In this document: piece after piece, positions 54,075 to 63,742 of the stretch
How the letters are laid out: every line of letters begins with the position of its first letter
Position numbering within the stretch: position 1 is the first letter of the stretch
DNA from: Pseudoruegeria sp. HB172150
Lineage (GTDB): Bacteria > Pseudomonadota > Alphaproteobacteria > Rhodobacterales > Rhodobacteraceae
Length of the DNA stretch: 64,000 nucleotides
Direction of reading: 5' to 3'
Assembly: GCF_013184805.1 (NCBI RefSeq)
Contig: NZ_JAATNG010000001.1
Location: forward strand, 1,426,001 to 1,490,000
Program-made: the position numbers and the translations under genes
Notes under the pieces: generated by a model
The model's database searches: none
Told to the model about the DNA's origin: nothing
The model's input: the letters and a program-made list of their open reading frames with translations, nothing else

Positions 54075-55298
54075 ATGCAACTCGACCTCGCCTTCGTCCG
54101 TTCCCAGTTTCCCGCCTTCGGTGTCGAGGATCTTGGGAATCAGGGGTTCTTCGAGAATGCGGGCGGGTCCTATATGTGCAGGCCAGTGATGGAGCGGCTG
54201 GAGCGGTTCTTTCGCGAGCGAAAGGTTCAGCCCTATGCACCTTACGAGGCGAGCGAGCTGGGCGGCGAGGAGATGGACGAGTCGCGGAGCCGGCTGGCCG
54301 CGATGCTGGGGGTTGGGACGGACGAGCTGTCTTTCGGGCCCTCGACGTCGCAGAACACCTATGTGCTGGCGCAGGCGTTCAGGCGTTGGATGAAGCCGGG
54401 GGACGCCATCGTCGTCACCAACCAGGACCACGAGGCGAATTCGGGGCCGTGGCGGCGGCTGGCGGAGGACGGGTTCGAGATCCGGGAATGGAAAATCGAC
54501 CCGGATACCGGGCATCTGGATGTCGCGGATCTGAAGGCGTTGCTGGACGACAAGGTACGGCTGGTCTGCTTTCCGCATTGTTCGAACGTCGTGGGCGAGA
54601 TCAACGACGTGGCAGCGGTCGTTGGCGTTGCTCATGGAGCGGGCGCCTTTGTCTGTGTCGACGGAGTCAGCTATGCGCCGCACGGGCTGCCGGATGTGGG
54701 GGCGCTGGGGGCGGATATCTATCTGTTCTCCGCCTACAAGACCTATGGCCCGCATCAGGGGATCATGGTGATCCGGCGCGGGCTGGGCGAGCAGCTGCCG
54801 AACCAGGCGCATTACTTCAATGGCGGGACGCTTTACAAACGGTTCACGCCGGCCGGGCCGGATCATGCGCAGGTGGCGGGGTGTGCGGGGATCGCGGATT
54901 ACATCGACCTGTTGCACGCCCGGCATTTCGAGACCGAAACGGATCCGAAAGTGCGGGCGGCGCGCGTGCATGACCTGCAGCGCGAGGCGGAGACAGAATT
55001 GCTGCAGCCCCTGCTGGATTACATCGCGGGGCGGAACGATGTTCGGCTTATCGGGCCGCGCAACGCCGCCGGGCGGGCGCCGACGGTCGCGGTTGCCTGC
55101 GACAAGCGGGGCGAAGGACTTGCTGCTGACCTGTCGCATCACGGGGTGATGGCGGGCGGCGGGGATTTCTATGCCGTGCGGCCGCTGGAAGCGCTGGGTG
55201 TCGATATGGAAAAAGGCGTGCTGCGGCTGAGCTTCGTCCACTACACCTCGACCGAGGATGTTGACCGGCTGATCCGGGCGCTAGATCACGTCCTGTGA
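54075..55298 (+). CDS. Class V aminotransferase/cysteine desulfurase-like PLP enzyme
   Basis: 407 aa. The PLP lysine is in LFSAYKTYGPHQG, with the cofactor Asp in VCVDGVSYAPHG and His in NQDHEANSGPW. The fold is that of NifS/Csd-like enzymes, but the usual active-site Cys loop is not evident near the C terminus, so it may be a different lyase or aminotransferase. The start at 54075 follows CGGAG. Confidence 0.87.
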   Translation: MQLDLAFVRSQFPAFGVEDLGNQGFFENAGGSYMCRPVMERLERFFRERKVQPYAPYEASELGGEEMDESRSRLAAMLGVGTDELSFGPSTSQNTYVLAQAFRRWMKPGDAIVVTNQDHEANSGPWRRLAEDGFEIREWKIDPDTGHLDVADLKALLDDKVRLVCFPHCSNVVGEINDVAAVVGVAHGAGAFVCVDGVSYAPHGLPDVGALGADIYLFSAYKTYGPHQGIMVIRRGLGEQLPNQAHYFNGGTLYKRFTPAGPDHAQVAGCAGIADYIDLLHARHFETETDPKVRAARVHDLQREAETELLQPLLDYIAGRNDVRLIGPRNAAGRAPTVAVACDKRGEGLAADLSHHGVMAGGGDFYAVRPLEALGVDMEKGVLRLSFVHYTSTEDVDRLIRALDHVL

Positions 55299-55318
55299 TT
55301 TTGCTCCCGGGGTAACGA

Positions 55319-56743
55319 TTGCCTGAAGACTCTCCGATCATCGTCTGGATTCGCCGCGATCTGCGGCTCAGTGACCATGCTGCTCTGAGTGAAGCGGCAG
55401 GGACGGGGCGGCCGGTTGTGCCGGTCTTTATACTGGACGAAGTTGTTGAGAAGACTGGGGCGGCTGCGAAGTTCCGCTTCGGCCTTGGGATCGGGGCGTT
55501 TCAGGAGCGGATGGAGGGGATCGGTTCGCGGCTGATCCTGCGGCGCGGTAAGGCGCTGGAGGTGCTGCGCGCTTTGGTCGAGGAGACGGGCGCGGGCGCT
55601 GTCTGGTGGCAGCGTGCCTACGATCCGGAGGCGCAGGGCCGGGACCGGGAGGTCAAGGCGGCGCTGAAGGAGGATGGGGTCGATGCACGGTCCTTTGCCG
55701 GGCATGTGCTGTTCGAGCCGTGGACGGTGGAGACGGGAGCGGGCGGGTTCTACAAGGTCTTCACGCCGTTCTGGAAGGCGGTGCGCGGGCGGGCTGTGAC
55801 GGAACCTCTGCCGACGGTGACGGAGTTGAAGGCGCCTGACGCCTGGCCTGAGAGCGACAAGTTGGACGACTGGAAGATGGGCGCGGCGATGCGGCGGGGT
55901 GCTTCGGTCGTCGCGGGACATGCGCTGGTAGGAGAGGAGGCCGCGCGCGGGCGGCTGGGCGCGTTCATGTCTCACGGGATCGCCGAGTATGGCGACAGGC
56001 GGAACCTGGCGGGAGAGGACGGAACCTCTGGCATGTCGGAGCCGCTGACCTATGGCGAGATCTCTCCGGCGACGTGCTGGCATGCGGGAATGCGGGCGCG
56101 GGACGACGGCAAGCGCGGTGCGGAGACATGGTTGAAGGAGCTGGCATGGCGTGAGTTTGCTTATCACCTGCTGCACCATACGCCGCGGCTGGCAACCGGG
56201 AACTGGCGCGAGGACTGGGACGGGTTTCCCTGGAGGGAAGACGCGGGCAGCGAGGCTGTGACGGCGTGGAAGCAGGGGCGGACCGGTGTGCCGTTTGTCG
56301 ATGCCGCCATGCGCGAGATGTACGTGACCGGGCGGATGCACAACCGGGCGCGGATGATCGTGGCGAGTTACCTGACGAAGCACCTGCTGACGCATTGGAA
56401 GATCGGGATGGACTGGTTCGCGGACTGCCTGACCGACTGGGACCCGGCGTCGAATGCGCTGGGCTGGCAGTGGACGGCCGGGTCCGGGCCGGATGCGGCG
56501 CCGTATTTCCGGATCTTCAACCCGGAGACGCAGGCGGAGAAGTTCGACCTCGATGCGGTGTATCGCCGCCGCTGGATCGCCGAGGCTTATGCGAACCCGA
56601 CGAAGACGGCGCTATCCTATTTCGATGCGGTGCCTCAGTCGTGGGGGTTGGAGCCGGACGCGGACTACCCCGATGCACCCATCGTGGCATTGGATGAAGG
56701 GCGGAAACTGGCGCTTGCCGCCTACGAGAACAGGGACTTCTGA
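55319..56743 (+). CDS. phr: Deoxyribodipyrimidine photolyase (cryptochrome/photolyase family)
   Basis: 474 aa from a TTG start (PEDSPIIVWIRRDLRLSDH). The N-terminal antenna domain covers residues 1-130. The C-terminal FAD domain has LKELAWREFAYHLLHH, VPFVDAAMREMYVTGRMHNR and the Trp-rich TDWDPASNALGWQWTAGSG. It repairs UV dimers with blue light. It lies just upstream of trgA, as reported for Rhodobacter sphaeroides. Confidence 0.94.
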   Translation: MPEDSPIIVWIRRDLRLSDHAALSEAAGTGRPVVPVFILDEVVEKTGAAAKFRFGLGIGAFQERMEGIGSRLILRRGKALEVLRALVEETGAGAVWWQRAYDPEAQGRDREVKAALKEDGVDARSFAGHVLFEPWTVETGAGGFYKVFTPFWKAVRGRAVTEPLPTVTELKAPDAWPESDKLDDWKMGAAMRRGASVVAGHALVGEEAARGRLGAFMSHGIAEYGDRRNLAGEDGTSGMSEPLTYGEISPATCWHAGMRARDDGKRGAETWLKELAWREFAYHLLHHTPRLATGNWREDWDGFPWREDAGSEAVTAWKQGRTGVPFVDAAMREMYVTGRMHNRARMIVASYLTKHLLTHWKIGMDWFADCLTDWDPASNALGWQWTAGSGPDAAPYFRIFNPETQAEKFDLDAVYRRRWIAEAYANPTKTALSYFDAVPQSWGLEPDADYPDAPIVALDEGRKLALAAYENRDF

Positions 56744-56860
56744 GGTTCGGCCGATGTGTCGCCGCTGGAACAGGCGCGGCGGAAAATCCAGCGGCCTTCT
56801 TGCGGCGTGGCCGGGCAGTGCGGAAACTGGCGCAACAAAGCGTTCCTCGGAGATCCCCGA

Positions 56861-57301
56861 ATGCCGACAGCCGCGAAACTTGTAGCCGCCATCCTGTTAG
56901 GCGTGATGGGGTGGTTCGTGGCCGACATGATCGTTCCGTACTTCCCGGAAGAGATGAAGCCTGGACGGTTTCGTGAAATCGTTGCAGCGATGGGTGTAAT
57001 GGTTGGCTGGACCTTCCTCGGCCGACGTGCCGGCGGAGGGCTGTCCTATTCGTTCGGGCTCGGGCTGGCGGCATCCGGTCTGATGGTGTTCTGGTCGCTG
57101 TTCTTTCTGGCCGGTTACGAAATGGTCATTCGCTCGCTCAGGAAGAGCTATGCCGGGCCGATGGAGGGGCTGAAGGGGATGATGGAGATCGCGATCGAGT
57201 ACCTGGTCTTCCTGAAGCCGCTGGAAGTTGCCGGAACATTGATCATCGGCGGCATGATCCTGGGCTTCGTCGTCGAACTGGTGGCGAAAAGATATCCCTG
57301 A
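56861..57301 (+). CDS. trgA: TrgA family membrane protein (tellurite resistance-associated)
   Basis: 146 aa, about four membrane helices (AAILLGVMGWFVADMIVPYF, MGVMVGWTFLG, SGLMVFWSLFFLAGY, GTLIIGGMILGFVVEL). The start at 56861 follows CGGAG. Together with the next two genes it reproduces the trgA-trgB-cysK order linked to tellurite resistance in Rhodobacter sphaeroides. The stop is three bases before trgB. Confidence 0.88.
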   Translation: MPTAAKLVAAILLGVMGWFVADMIVPYFPEEMKPGRFREIVAAMGVMVGWTFLGRRAGGGLSYSFGLGLAASGLMVFWSLFFLAGYEMVIRSLRKSYAGPMEGLKGMMEIAIEYLVFLKPLEVAGTLIIGGMILGFVVELVAKRYP

Positions 57302-57304
57302 CCG

Positions 57305-58429
57305 ATGTCTGTTTTTCTATATGGAACATTGCGGTATGAGCCGCTGTTAAGGCTCGTCCTGGGTGTGGATGGCGACCTTCCCGTGCGTTCTGCCATGCTG
57401 GCCGGTCACGCCGTCCGTTGGGCGAAGGGAGAGAGCTTTCCCTTGCTGATCGAGGCGCCCGGAGAGCGGGTCGAAGGTCTGCTGCTGGACGGAGTTACGC
57501 CGGAGGCGCTTGCGCGGGCGGATTACTATGAGGCCGCATTCGGATACGTGCGGGAGACCGTGACCGTCGAATGTGGCGGTGCGCCTGTCGATGCGGAGGT
57601 CTATGTGCCGCCGGAGGATCTGTGGCAGGTCGGTAAGCTGTGGGACCTTGTGGACTGGGCCGAGCGGTGGGGGAAACTGACGCTCAGGGCTGCCGACGAG
57701 GTTATGGGTCGGTTCGGGGTGGATGCGCCGGAGGATGTCGGCCGGAATTTCATGCAGACGCGCATGCGGGCGGCCTCCTGGGTGCGGGCGCGTGGTGACA
57801 GCGCTGCGAACCATGTGCGGGCAGGCATGACCGAGGCGGATGTCGCCTCGGCCGCACGGCGGCGGCCGTACCGGCATTTCTTCATGGTCGAAGAGCAGGA
57901 CGTCAGTTTTCGCCAGTTCGGCGGCGGGCAGAGCGAGACGGTCACGCGCGCGGCTTTCGTCATGGGCGATGCCGTGACTGTGGTTCCTTACGATCCGGTG
58001 CGCGACCGTGTCTTGCTGATCGAACAGTTCCGGTTTGGCCCTTTTGCGCGTGGCGACTTAAACCCCTGGAGCATTGAACCGATTGCGGGACGGATCGACC
58101 CCGGCGAGGACCCGGTGACCGCCGCCATGCGCGAAACGCAGGAGGAAGCCGGGCTGACGCTGGACCGGCTGGAACAGGTGGCGCGGTACTATCCCTCGCC
58201 GGGCGCGATTACCGAGTATCTTTATTCCTATGTCGGGCTTGCCGACCTGCCGGACGACATCACCGGCATCGGCGGGGTCGAGGAAGAAGCCGAGGACATC
58301 CGGAGCTTTCTTCTCGATTTCGACGAGATGATGGAATTTCTGACCAGCGGCGAAGCCGAGAATGGACCGCTGATCCTGACGCTTCACTGGCTTGCGGCCA
58401 ACCGGTCCAGATTGCGGGGCGGCGCTTGA
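57305..58429 (+). CDS. trgB: TrgB: gamma-glutamylcyclotransferase-like domain fused to a Nudix hydrolase
   Basis: 374 aa. Residues 1-110 have the cyclotransferase-like fold with LYGTLRYEPLL and ADYYEAAFGY. Residues about 190-370 are an ADP-ribose pyrophosphatase-type Nudix domain with the Nudix box AMRETQEEAGL preceded by GRIDPGED. It likely hydrolyses ADP-ribose or a related nucleotide sugar. Its place between trgA and cysK links it to thiol and tellurite stress; the exact role is unknown. Confidence 0.9.
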   Translation: MSVFLYGTLRYEPLLRLVLGVDGDLPVRSAMLAGHAVRWAKGESFPLLIEAPGERVEGLLLDGVTPEALARADYYEAAFGYVRETVTVECGGAPVDAEVYVPPEDLWQVGKLWDLVDWAERWGKLTLRAADEVMGRFGVDAPEDVGRNFMQTRMRAASWVRARGDSAANHVRAGMTEADVASAARRRPYRHFFMVEEQDVSFRQFGGGQSETVTRAAFVMGDAVTVVPYDPVRDRVLLIEQFRFGPFARGDLNPWSIEPIAGRIDPGEDPVTAAMRETQEEAGLTLDRLEQVARYYPSPGAITEYLYSYVGLADLPDDITGIGGVEEEAEDIRSFLLDFDEMMEFLTSGEAENGPLILTLHWLAANRSRLRGGA

Positions 58430-58490
58430 GTTCCGAGGAATCGCAGCCTACACAAGACCCCTGTTCAGGCGATTTCCGGAGGGGCGCGAG

Positions 58491-59525
58491 ATGCGGATTT
58501 ACAAGGATTTGCCCGAAGCCGTGGGCCACACGCCGTTAATCCGGCTGAACGCGATTTCCGAGGCAACCGGCTGCGACATCTACGGCAAGGCGGAGTTCAT
58601 GAATCCGGGCCAGTCGGTCAAGGACCGGGCGGCGCTGTACATCATCAAGGATGCGGTCGCGAAGGGCCATCTGGCACCCGGTGGAACCATCGTGGAGGGC
58701 ACGGCCGGTAATACCGGGATCGGGCTGGCGCTGGTAGGCGCGGCGATGGGTTACAAGACGGTCATCGTGATCCCCGAGACGCAGAGCCAGGAAAAGAAGG
58801 ACATGATCCGGCTGGCGGGTGCGGAGCTAGTCCAGGTGCCTGCCGTTCCGTACAAGAACCCGAACAATTACGTGAAGTATTCCGGCCGGTTGGCGGAGAA
58901 ACTTAATGAGATCGAGCCGGGCGGCGCCATCTGGGCGCAGCAGTTCGACAACGTTGCGAACCGGCAGGCGCATGTGGAAACCACCGGCCCCGAAATCTGG
59001 GAGCAGACCGGCGGGAAGGTGGACGGGTTCGTGTCGGCGGTCGGGTCGGGCGGAACGCTTGCGGGTGTCGCGGAGGCGCTGCAGCACAAGGGTGTTAAGA
59101 TGGCGCTGGCCGACCCTTTGGGCGCCGCGCTTTACAGCTTTTACACGGACGGCGTGTTCAAGGCCGAAGGCAGCTCGATCACGGAAGGGATCGGGCAGGG
59201 GCGGATCACCGCGAACCTCGAAGGGTTCACGCCGGACTTCGCCTATCAGATCCCGGACGAGGAGGCTCTGCCGTATGTCTTCGACCTTTTGAAGAACGAA
59301 GGTCTTTGCATGGGCGGTTCCACCGCGATCAACATGGCCGGTGCCGTACGGATGGCGAAGGACATGGGACCGGGCCACACGATTGTCACCGTGCTGTGCG
59401 ACTTTGGCTCGCGCTATCAGTCGAAGCTGTTCAACCCCACTTTCCTGAAGGAAAAGGGTTTGCCGGTTCCGGACTGGCTGGATGAAGATCCGCGTATCTT
59501 GCCCGAGGTGTTCGAAGACGCATGA
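58491..59525 (+). CDS. cysK: Cysteine synthase A (O-acetylserine sulfhydrylase)
   Basis: 344 aa. The PLP lysine is Lys44 in NPGQSVKDRA; the substrate loop EGTAGNTGIGLA and the phosphate-binding VGSGGTLAG follow. It makes cysteine from O-acetylserine and sulfide. It is slightly longer than E. coli CysK, with the C-terminal DFGSRYQSKLFNPTFL segment. GGAGGGG precedes the ATG at 58491. The next gene overlaps it by four bases. Confidence 0.95.
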   Translation: MRIYKDLPEAVGHTPLIRLNAISEATGCDIYGKAEFMNPGQSVKDRAALYIIKDAVAKGHLAPGGTIVEGTAGNTGIGLALVGAAMGYKTVIVIPETQSQEKKDMIRLAGAELVQVPAVPYKNPNNYVKYSGRLAEKLNEIEPGGAIWAQQFDNVANRQAHVETTGPEIWEQTGGKVDGFVSAVGSGGTLAGVAEALQHKGVKMALADPLGAALYSFYTDGVFKAEGSSITEGIGQGRITANLEGFTPDFAYQIPDEEALPYVFDLLKNEGLCMGGSTAINMAGAVRMAKDMGPGHTIVTVLCDFGSRYQSKLFNPTFLKEKGLPVPDWLDEDPRILPEVFEDA

Positions 59526-61999
59526 GGCGCTTTGCCGCGATCCTGATCCTGCTGCTCTGCCTGCTGGCAGGAGGGTTTGGCGCACCTGCGGCGTGGGCGC
59601 AGGACGCGGCAACGGAAATTCCTCCGGATGACTCGGACGAGTGGGATCCGGACTACACGTACGACGCCTGGGACAATGTTGCGACGCGCGCCGAGGCTAC
59701 CCTCAACGACGGCACCGCGAGCAACGAGGAACTGGAAGAACTGCGCGCGGAAATGGTTCTGTGGCGGCAGTATTTCCTTGCTGCACAGGATACGAACGCG
59801 GCGCAGATCTCGTCTCTGCAGGACCAGCTCGATGCGCTCGGACCGGCGCCGGATGACGGAGAGACGGAAGCAACGGAGATCACGCAGAGGCGTGAAAGGC
59901 TGACAGTCGATCTGAACGACCTGATGGTGCCCGTCCGCACTGCCGAGGCTGCATACCGCAGGGCCGAAGCGATCATCCGTCAAATCGATACCCTGATCCG
60001 GCAGCGCCAGACCGGAGAATTGTTGACCCGCGGGCCGACGCCGGCAAATCCGACGATCTGGCCTGAGGCGCTTGCGGAGGTATCCTCTGCGTTCGAGGCG
60101 GTCTGGTCCGAGTTCCGCGATGCCTGGGCGCTTCCGGAGACGCGTCAGCAAGTGCGCAAGCAATTGCCGGAAACGTTGTTCTTTCTTGCAGTCGCTGCCT
60201 TGCTGGTGCTTCGCGGGCGCAGCGCGATGGTCTGGCTTACGCAGGCCGTGCTGAACCGCAGCAAGGGCAGGGCGCGACGACTGGCTGCGGTCATGACGTC
60301 GCTGTTGCAGGTAATCCTGCCGGTCCTGGGCCTGGCCCTGTTGGCCGCAGCGATCATGGCGACCGGCCTGGTCGGCGAGCGTGGAATTGCTGTGGCTGTG
60401 GCCCTGCCTCTCTTCGGCCTTTTCCTGTTCGGCGCCCGCTGGCTGGGCCTTCGGCTTTATCCGCTGGATCCGGATGCGCCGCAGCCGCTTCCCGGTACGT
60501 CGCACCGCGGACGTGAAATGCGGTTCTACATAACGCTCGCCGGTCTGATGACCGGGTTGCTGGCTCTTCTGGAAAGGCTGCGAGAGTTCGAGGAATTCTC
60601 GCCCGAAACCCTGGCGGTCGTGTTTTTCCCGCTCTTTACGGTGGCCGGACTTGTCTATGTCCGGATCGGGCGAATCCTGTCGGCCAGCGTAGAGGAAGCG
60701 CGGAAGGATGACGATATCGACGTCTCTTTCGCGCAGCGGAGTCAAAGGCTGATCGGTCAGCTCGTCGTCATTCTGGGCATTGCCGGTCCGGTCGTGGCGC
60801 TGGCGGGGTATCGTAACCTTGCCTATCAGATGATTGTGCCGACTGCGACCACCCTGGCGCTGCTCGGACTCCTGAGAATTCTGCACGATGTCGTCGTGGA
60901 ACTGTACGCAATCGTCACGCGGCGGAGCCATGAAGAAGCGCAACAGGCCCTGATGCCGAGCCTGCTGAGTTTTCTGCTGGCGATGGCGTCTTTGCCGCTT
61001 TTCGCCCTCGTGTGGGGCGCGCGCGTCGCCGATATCACCGAGATCTGGAACAAGGCCCAGGAAGGCATAACGATTGGCGATGCGCGGATATCGCTGTCGA
61101 CCTTCCTGACCTTCCTTGTCGTCTTTGGCGTCCTCTACACCGCAACCCGGCTGTTCCAGGCGGCGCTGAAGGCATCGATCCTGCCGAAGACCAGTATCGA
61201 TCCGGGCGGGCAGAACGCCATCGTATCGGGGATAGGGTACCTTGGCATCGGCCTGGGCGTGATGATCGCGGTCACAACGGCCGGGATTGACCTGTCGGCT
61301 TTGGCATTCGTTTTCGGTGCGCTGTCGGTCGGTATCGGCTTCGGTCTGCAGAACATCGTGTCGAACTTCATTTCCGGCATTATCCTTCTGGTGGAGCGGC
61401 CCGTCGCAGAAGGCGACTGGATCGAAGTCGGCGGGCATATGGGGATCGTGAAATCGATCTCGGTCCGGTCGACCAAGATCCAGACCTTTGACCGCAACGA
61501 TGTCATCGTGCCGAATGCCGATTTCATCTCGGGTGCGGTGAAGAACTGGACGAGGGGAGACTCGACGGGCCGGATCATCGTGACGGTCGGGGTAGCCTAT
61601 GGCACGGACACGCGGAAGGTGGAGCGTATCCTGAAGGAGATCGTGTCGAACCATCCGCTGGTGTCGCTGGACCCGGAGCCGATGGTCGACTTTCTGGAGT
61701 TCGGCGCGTCGAGCCTGGATTTTCAGGTCCGCGCGGTGCTGCCGGATATCGCGTTCGGCCTGCCGGTTCGCACCGAGATCCGGCACCAGATAGCGGAGCG
61801 TTTCGCCGAGGAAGGCATCGAGATACCCTTTGCCCAGCAGGATATCTGGATCCGCAATGCCGAGGCTCTGCGGCCGGGCAAGGCGGTTGTGCCGGAGGAT
61901 CCCGATCCGTTGCCGGAGCCGCCGGCCGATGACCACATGGTGCCCGGCGATCCGGTGGGCGAGGCCGACAGCGGAGAAGCGGACGGAGACAGTACATGA
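59522..61999 (+). CDS. Large mechanosensitive channel (MscS family) with DUF3772 domain
   Basis: 825 aa. A signal peptide is cut near AWAQ, a periplasmic coiled region with the DUF3772-type segment follows (about residues 60-200), then about eleven membrane helices, and the MscS pore and beta domain at about 560-780 (GIGFGLQNIVSNFISGIILLVERP-type pore helix, EVGGHMGIVKSISVRST, DVIVPNADFISGAVKNW). It releases solutes on hypo-osmotic shock. It overlaps cysK and the AlaX gene by four bases each. Confidence 0.92.
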   Translation: MRRFAAILILLLCLLAGGFGAPAAWAQDAATEIPPDDSDEWDPDYTYDAWDNVATRAEATLNDGTASNEELEELRAEMVLWRQYFLAAQDTNAAQISSLQDQLDALGPAPDDGETEATEITQRRERLTVDLNDLMVPVRTAEAAYRRAEAIIRQIDTLIRQRQTGELLTRGPTPANPTIWPEALAEVSSAFEAVWSEFRDAWALPETRQQVRKQLPETLFFLAVAALLVLRGRSAMVWLTQAVLNRSKGRARRLAAVMTSLLQVILPVLGLALLAAAIMATGLVGERGIAVAVALPLFGLFLFGARWLGLRLYPLDPDAPQPLPGTSHRGREMRFYITLAGLMTGLLALLERLREFEEFSPETLAVVFFPLFTVAGLVYVRIGRILSASVEEARKDDDIDVSFAQRSQRLIGQLVVILGIAGPVVALAGYRNLAYQMIVPTATTLALLGLLRILHDVVVELYAIVTRRSHEEAQQALMPSLLSFLLAMASLPLFALVWGARVADITEIWNKAQEGITIGDARISLSTFLTFLVVFGVLYTATRLFQAALKASILPKTSIDPGGQNAIVSGIGYLGIGLGVMIAVTTAGIDLSALAFVFGALSVGIGFGLQNIVSNFISGIILLVERPVAEGDWIEVGGHMGIVKSISVRSTKIQTFDRNDVIVPNADFISGAVKNWTRGDSTGRIIVTVGVAYGTDTRKVERILKEIVSNHPLVSLDPEPMVDFLEFGASSLDFQVRAVLPDIAFGLPVRTEIRHQIAERFAEEGIEIPFAQQDIWIRNAEALRPGKAVVPEDPDPLPEPPADDHMVPGDPVGEADSGEADGDST

Positions 62000-62715
62000 C
62001 CGACAAGGCGTTTCTGAGCACACCGTACGCCCGCGAGGCGGAAGCAACGGTGCAGGACGTGACCGAGGACGGGCGGATCGTGCTCGACAGCACCATCTTC
62101 TATGCGACCGGCGGCGGGCAGCCGGGCGACAGCGGCTGGTTGAGTTGGGAGGATCAGGAGATCGCCATCACCGATACGGTGAAAGGCGAAAACGGTGATG
62201 TGGTGCTTGTCCCGGAATCCGGGGAGGTTCTGCCGGTGCACGGGCAGAAGGTTCACCAGCGGCTCGACTGGGAGCGGCGCTATTCGCATATGCGGGTCCA
62301 CACGGCGCTGCATCTGCTGTCGGTAGTCATTCCGCTGCCGGTGACGGGCGGGTCCATTGCAGTCGGCAAGGGGCGGCTGGACTTCGCGATGCCGGAGCCT
62401 CCGGAAGACAGGCAGGGGCTGGAGGATCATCTGAACGAACTGATCGCGCGGGACCTGGCGGTGACGCAGGACTGGATCAGCGAGGACGATCTCGACGCCA
62501 ATCCCGGGCTCGTGAAGACGATGTCCGTCCAGCCGCCGCGCGGTGCGGGGCGCGTGCGACTGATCCGGATCGGGGCCGGGGAGACGCAGATCGACCTGCA
62601 GCCCTGCGGCGGCACGCATGTGGCGCGAACCGGCGAGATCGGTACGGTGCGGCTGGGCAAGATCGAGAACAAGGGCAAGCAGAACCGGCGTGTGAACCTG
62701 CTGCTTGACGGATAG
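61996..62715 (+). CDS. Alanyl-tRNA editing protein AlaX
   Basis: 239 aa, homologous to the editing domain of AlaRS. The zinc motifs are HTALHLL (HxxxH) and CGGTHVARTGEIG (CxxxH). It clears Ser (or Gly) mischarged on tRNA-Ala. It is translationally coupled to the channel gene upstream by a four-base overlap. Confidence 0.92.
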   Translation: MTDKAFLSTPYAREAEATVQDVTEDGRIVLDSTIFYATGGGQPGDSGWLSWEDQEIAITDTVKGENGDVVLVPESGEVLPVHGQKVHQRLDWERRYSHMRVHTALHLLSVVIPLPVTGGSIAVGKGRLDFAMPEPPEDRQGLEDHLNELIARDLAVTQDWISEDDLDANPGLVKTMSVQPPRGAGRVRLIRIGAGETQIDLQPCGGTHVARTGEIGTVRLGKIENKGKQNRRVNLLLDG

Positions 62716-62745
62716 GGCAAGGCCGATAGGGTCGGCCGCCTACCA

Positions 62746-63600
62746 ATGGAGCGCGAATTGACCGACCGAACCACACCGCCGGACTGGCTGGACGCGAACC
62801 GCGCGACCTGGGACGAGCGGGTCGGTCTGCACCTGAAATCCGATGCCTACGATCTGGCACCGCTGCGCGAGGGCAGGGCGGTTCTGCACCCGATCGAGGA
62901 GGCCGAGATCGGCGATGTGGCCGGGCTGCGGATCGCGCACCTTCAATGCCATTTCGGCCGCGATACCCTGACATTGGCACAGAAGGGCGCTGCGCGCGTC
63001 GTCGGTCTGGATCTGTCTGGCGAAGCCATCCGTGTGGCGCGGGAACTGGCGGGCGAGTTGGGACTGGCGGACCGGGCCACATTCGTCGAGGCCGATCTCT
63101 ATTCCGCGCCCGAGGCGCTGGCGGAGGATGGGCCGTTCGACATGGTCTTCGTGACCTGGGGTGCGATCGGCTGGTTGCCGGATCTCGATCGCTGGGCGCG
63201 GATCGTGGCGGAACTGCTGAGGCCGGGCGGGCGGCTTTATCTGGCCGAGGGACATCCAGCGGCGATGGTCTTTGACACGGATGCCGGTGAAGCGGCAGAT
63301 GAAAAACCGGCCTGGCGCTATCCATACATGGACTTCGGCCTGCAGAAAGAAGAAGCGCCAAAGGACTACACCGGTGATTTTCCCGATCTGGAAGCCGGCC
63401 ACGAGTACTGGTGGGATCATCCGTTGAGCGAGATCCTGTCGGCGGTCGCATCGGCGGGGTTGCGTCTCGACTGGTTCCACGAGCACGACCAGGTACCGTG
63501 GCCGATGTTCAGTTTCCTGGCTCCGGCGCCCGGGGCGATGTACCGCTGGCCGGATCGCCGCTGGCTGCCGCTGGCATTCTCGCTGCAGGCCAGCAAATAG
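62746..63600 (+). CDS. Class I SAM-dependent methyltransferase
   Basis: 284 aa. The SAM loop is seen as LRIAHLQCHFGRDTLTLAQ, followed by VVGLDLSGEAI and FDMVFVTWGAIGWLPD. The substrate is unknown. It starts 30 bases after alaX and is the last protein gene before tRNA-Ser. Confidence 0.9.
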   Translation: MERELTDRTTPPDWLDANRATWDERVGLHLKSDAYDLAPLREGRAVLHPIEEAEIGDVAGLRIAHLQCHFGRDTLTLAQKGAARVVGLDLSGEAIRVARELAGELGLADRATFVEADLYSAPEALAEDGPFDMVFVTWGAIGWLPDLDRWARIVAELLRPGGRLYLAEGHPAAMVFDTDAGEAADEKPAWRYPYMDFGLQKEEAPKDYTGDFPDLEAGHEYWWDHPLSEILSAVASAGLRLDWFHEHDQVPWPMFSFLAPAPGAMYRWPDRRWLPLAFSLQASK

Positions 63601-63652
63601 GGCGTATTTCCCCTTGCAACGGGGCAAGGTGGGCGGATACATAGCCCGGACC

Positions 63653-63742
63653 GGAGAGGTGGCCGAGTGGTCGAAGGCGCACGCCTGGAACGCGTGTAGG
63701 CGGGAAACCGTCTCCAGGGTTCGAATCCCTGTCTCTCCGCCA
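63653..63742 (+). tRNA. tRNA-Ser (anticodon GGA)
   Basis: 90 bases including an encoded CCA. Acceptor GGAGAGG pairs with CTCTCC before the discriminator G and CCA. The anticodon GGA is at 63687-63689 in the loop CTGGAAC, a long variable arm follows (GGCGGGAAACCGTC region), and the T arm has GGTTCGAATCC. It reads UCC and UCU. Confidence 0.98.

Noticed and set aside
59417-62047. Minus-strand open frame of 876 codons opposite the MscS gene
   Set aside because: It is antisense to genes with clear domains; its Arg/Gln/His-rich composition is typical of the opposite strand of GC-rich coding DNA.
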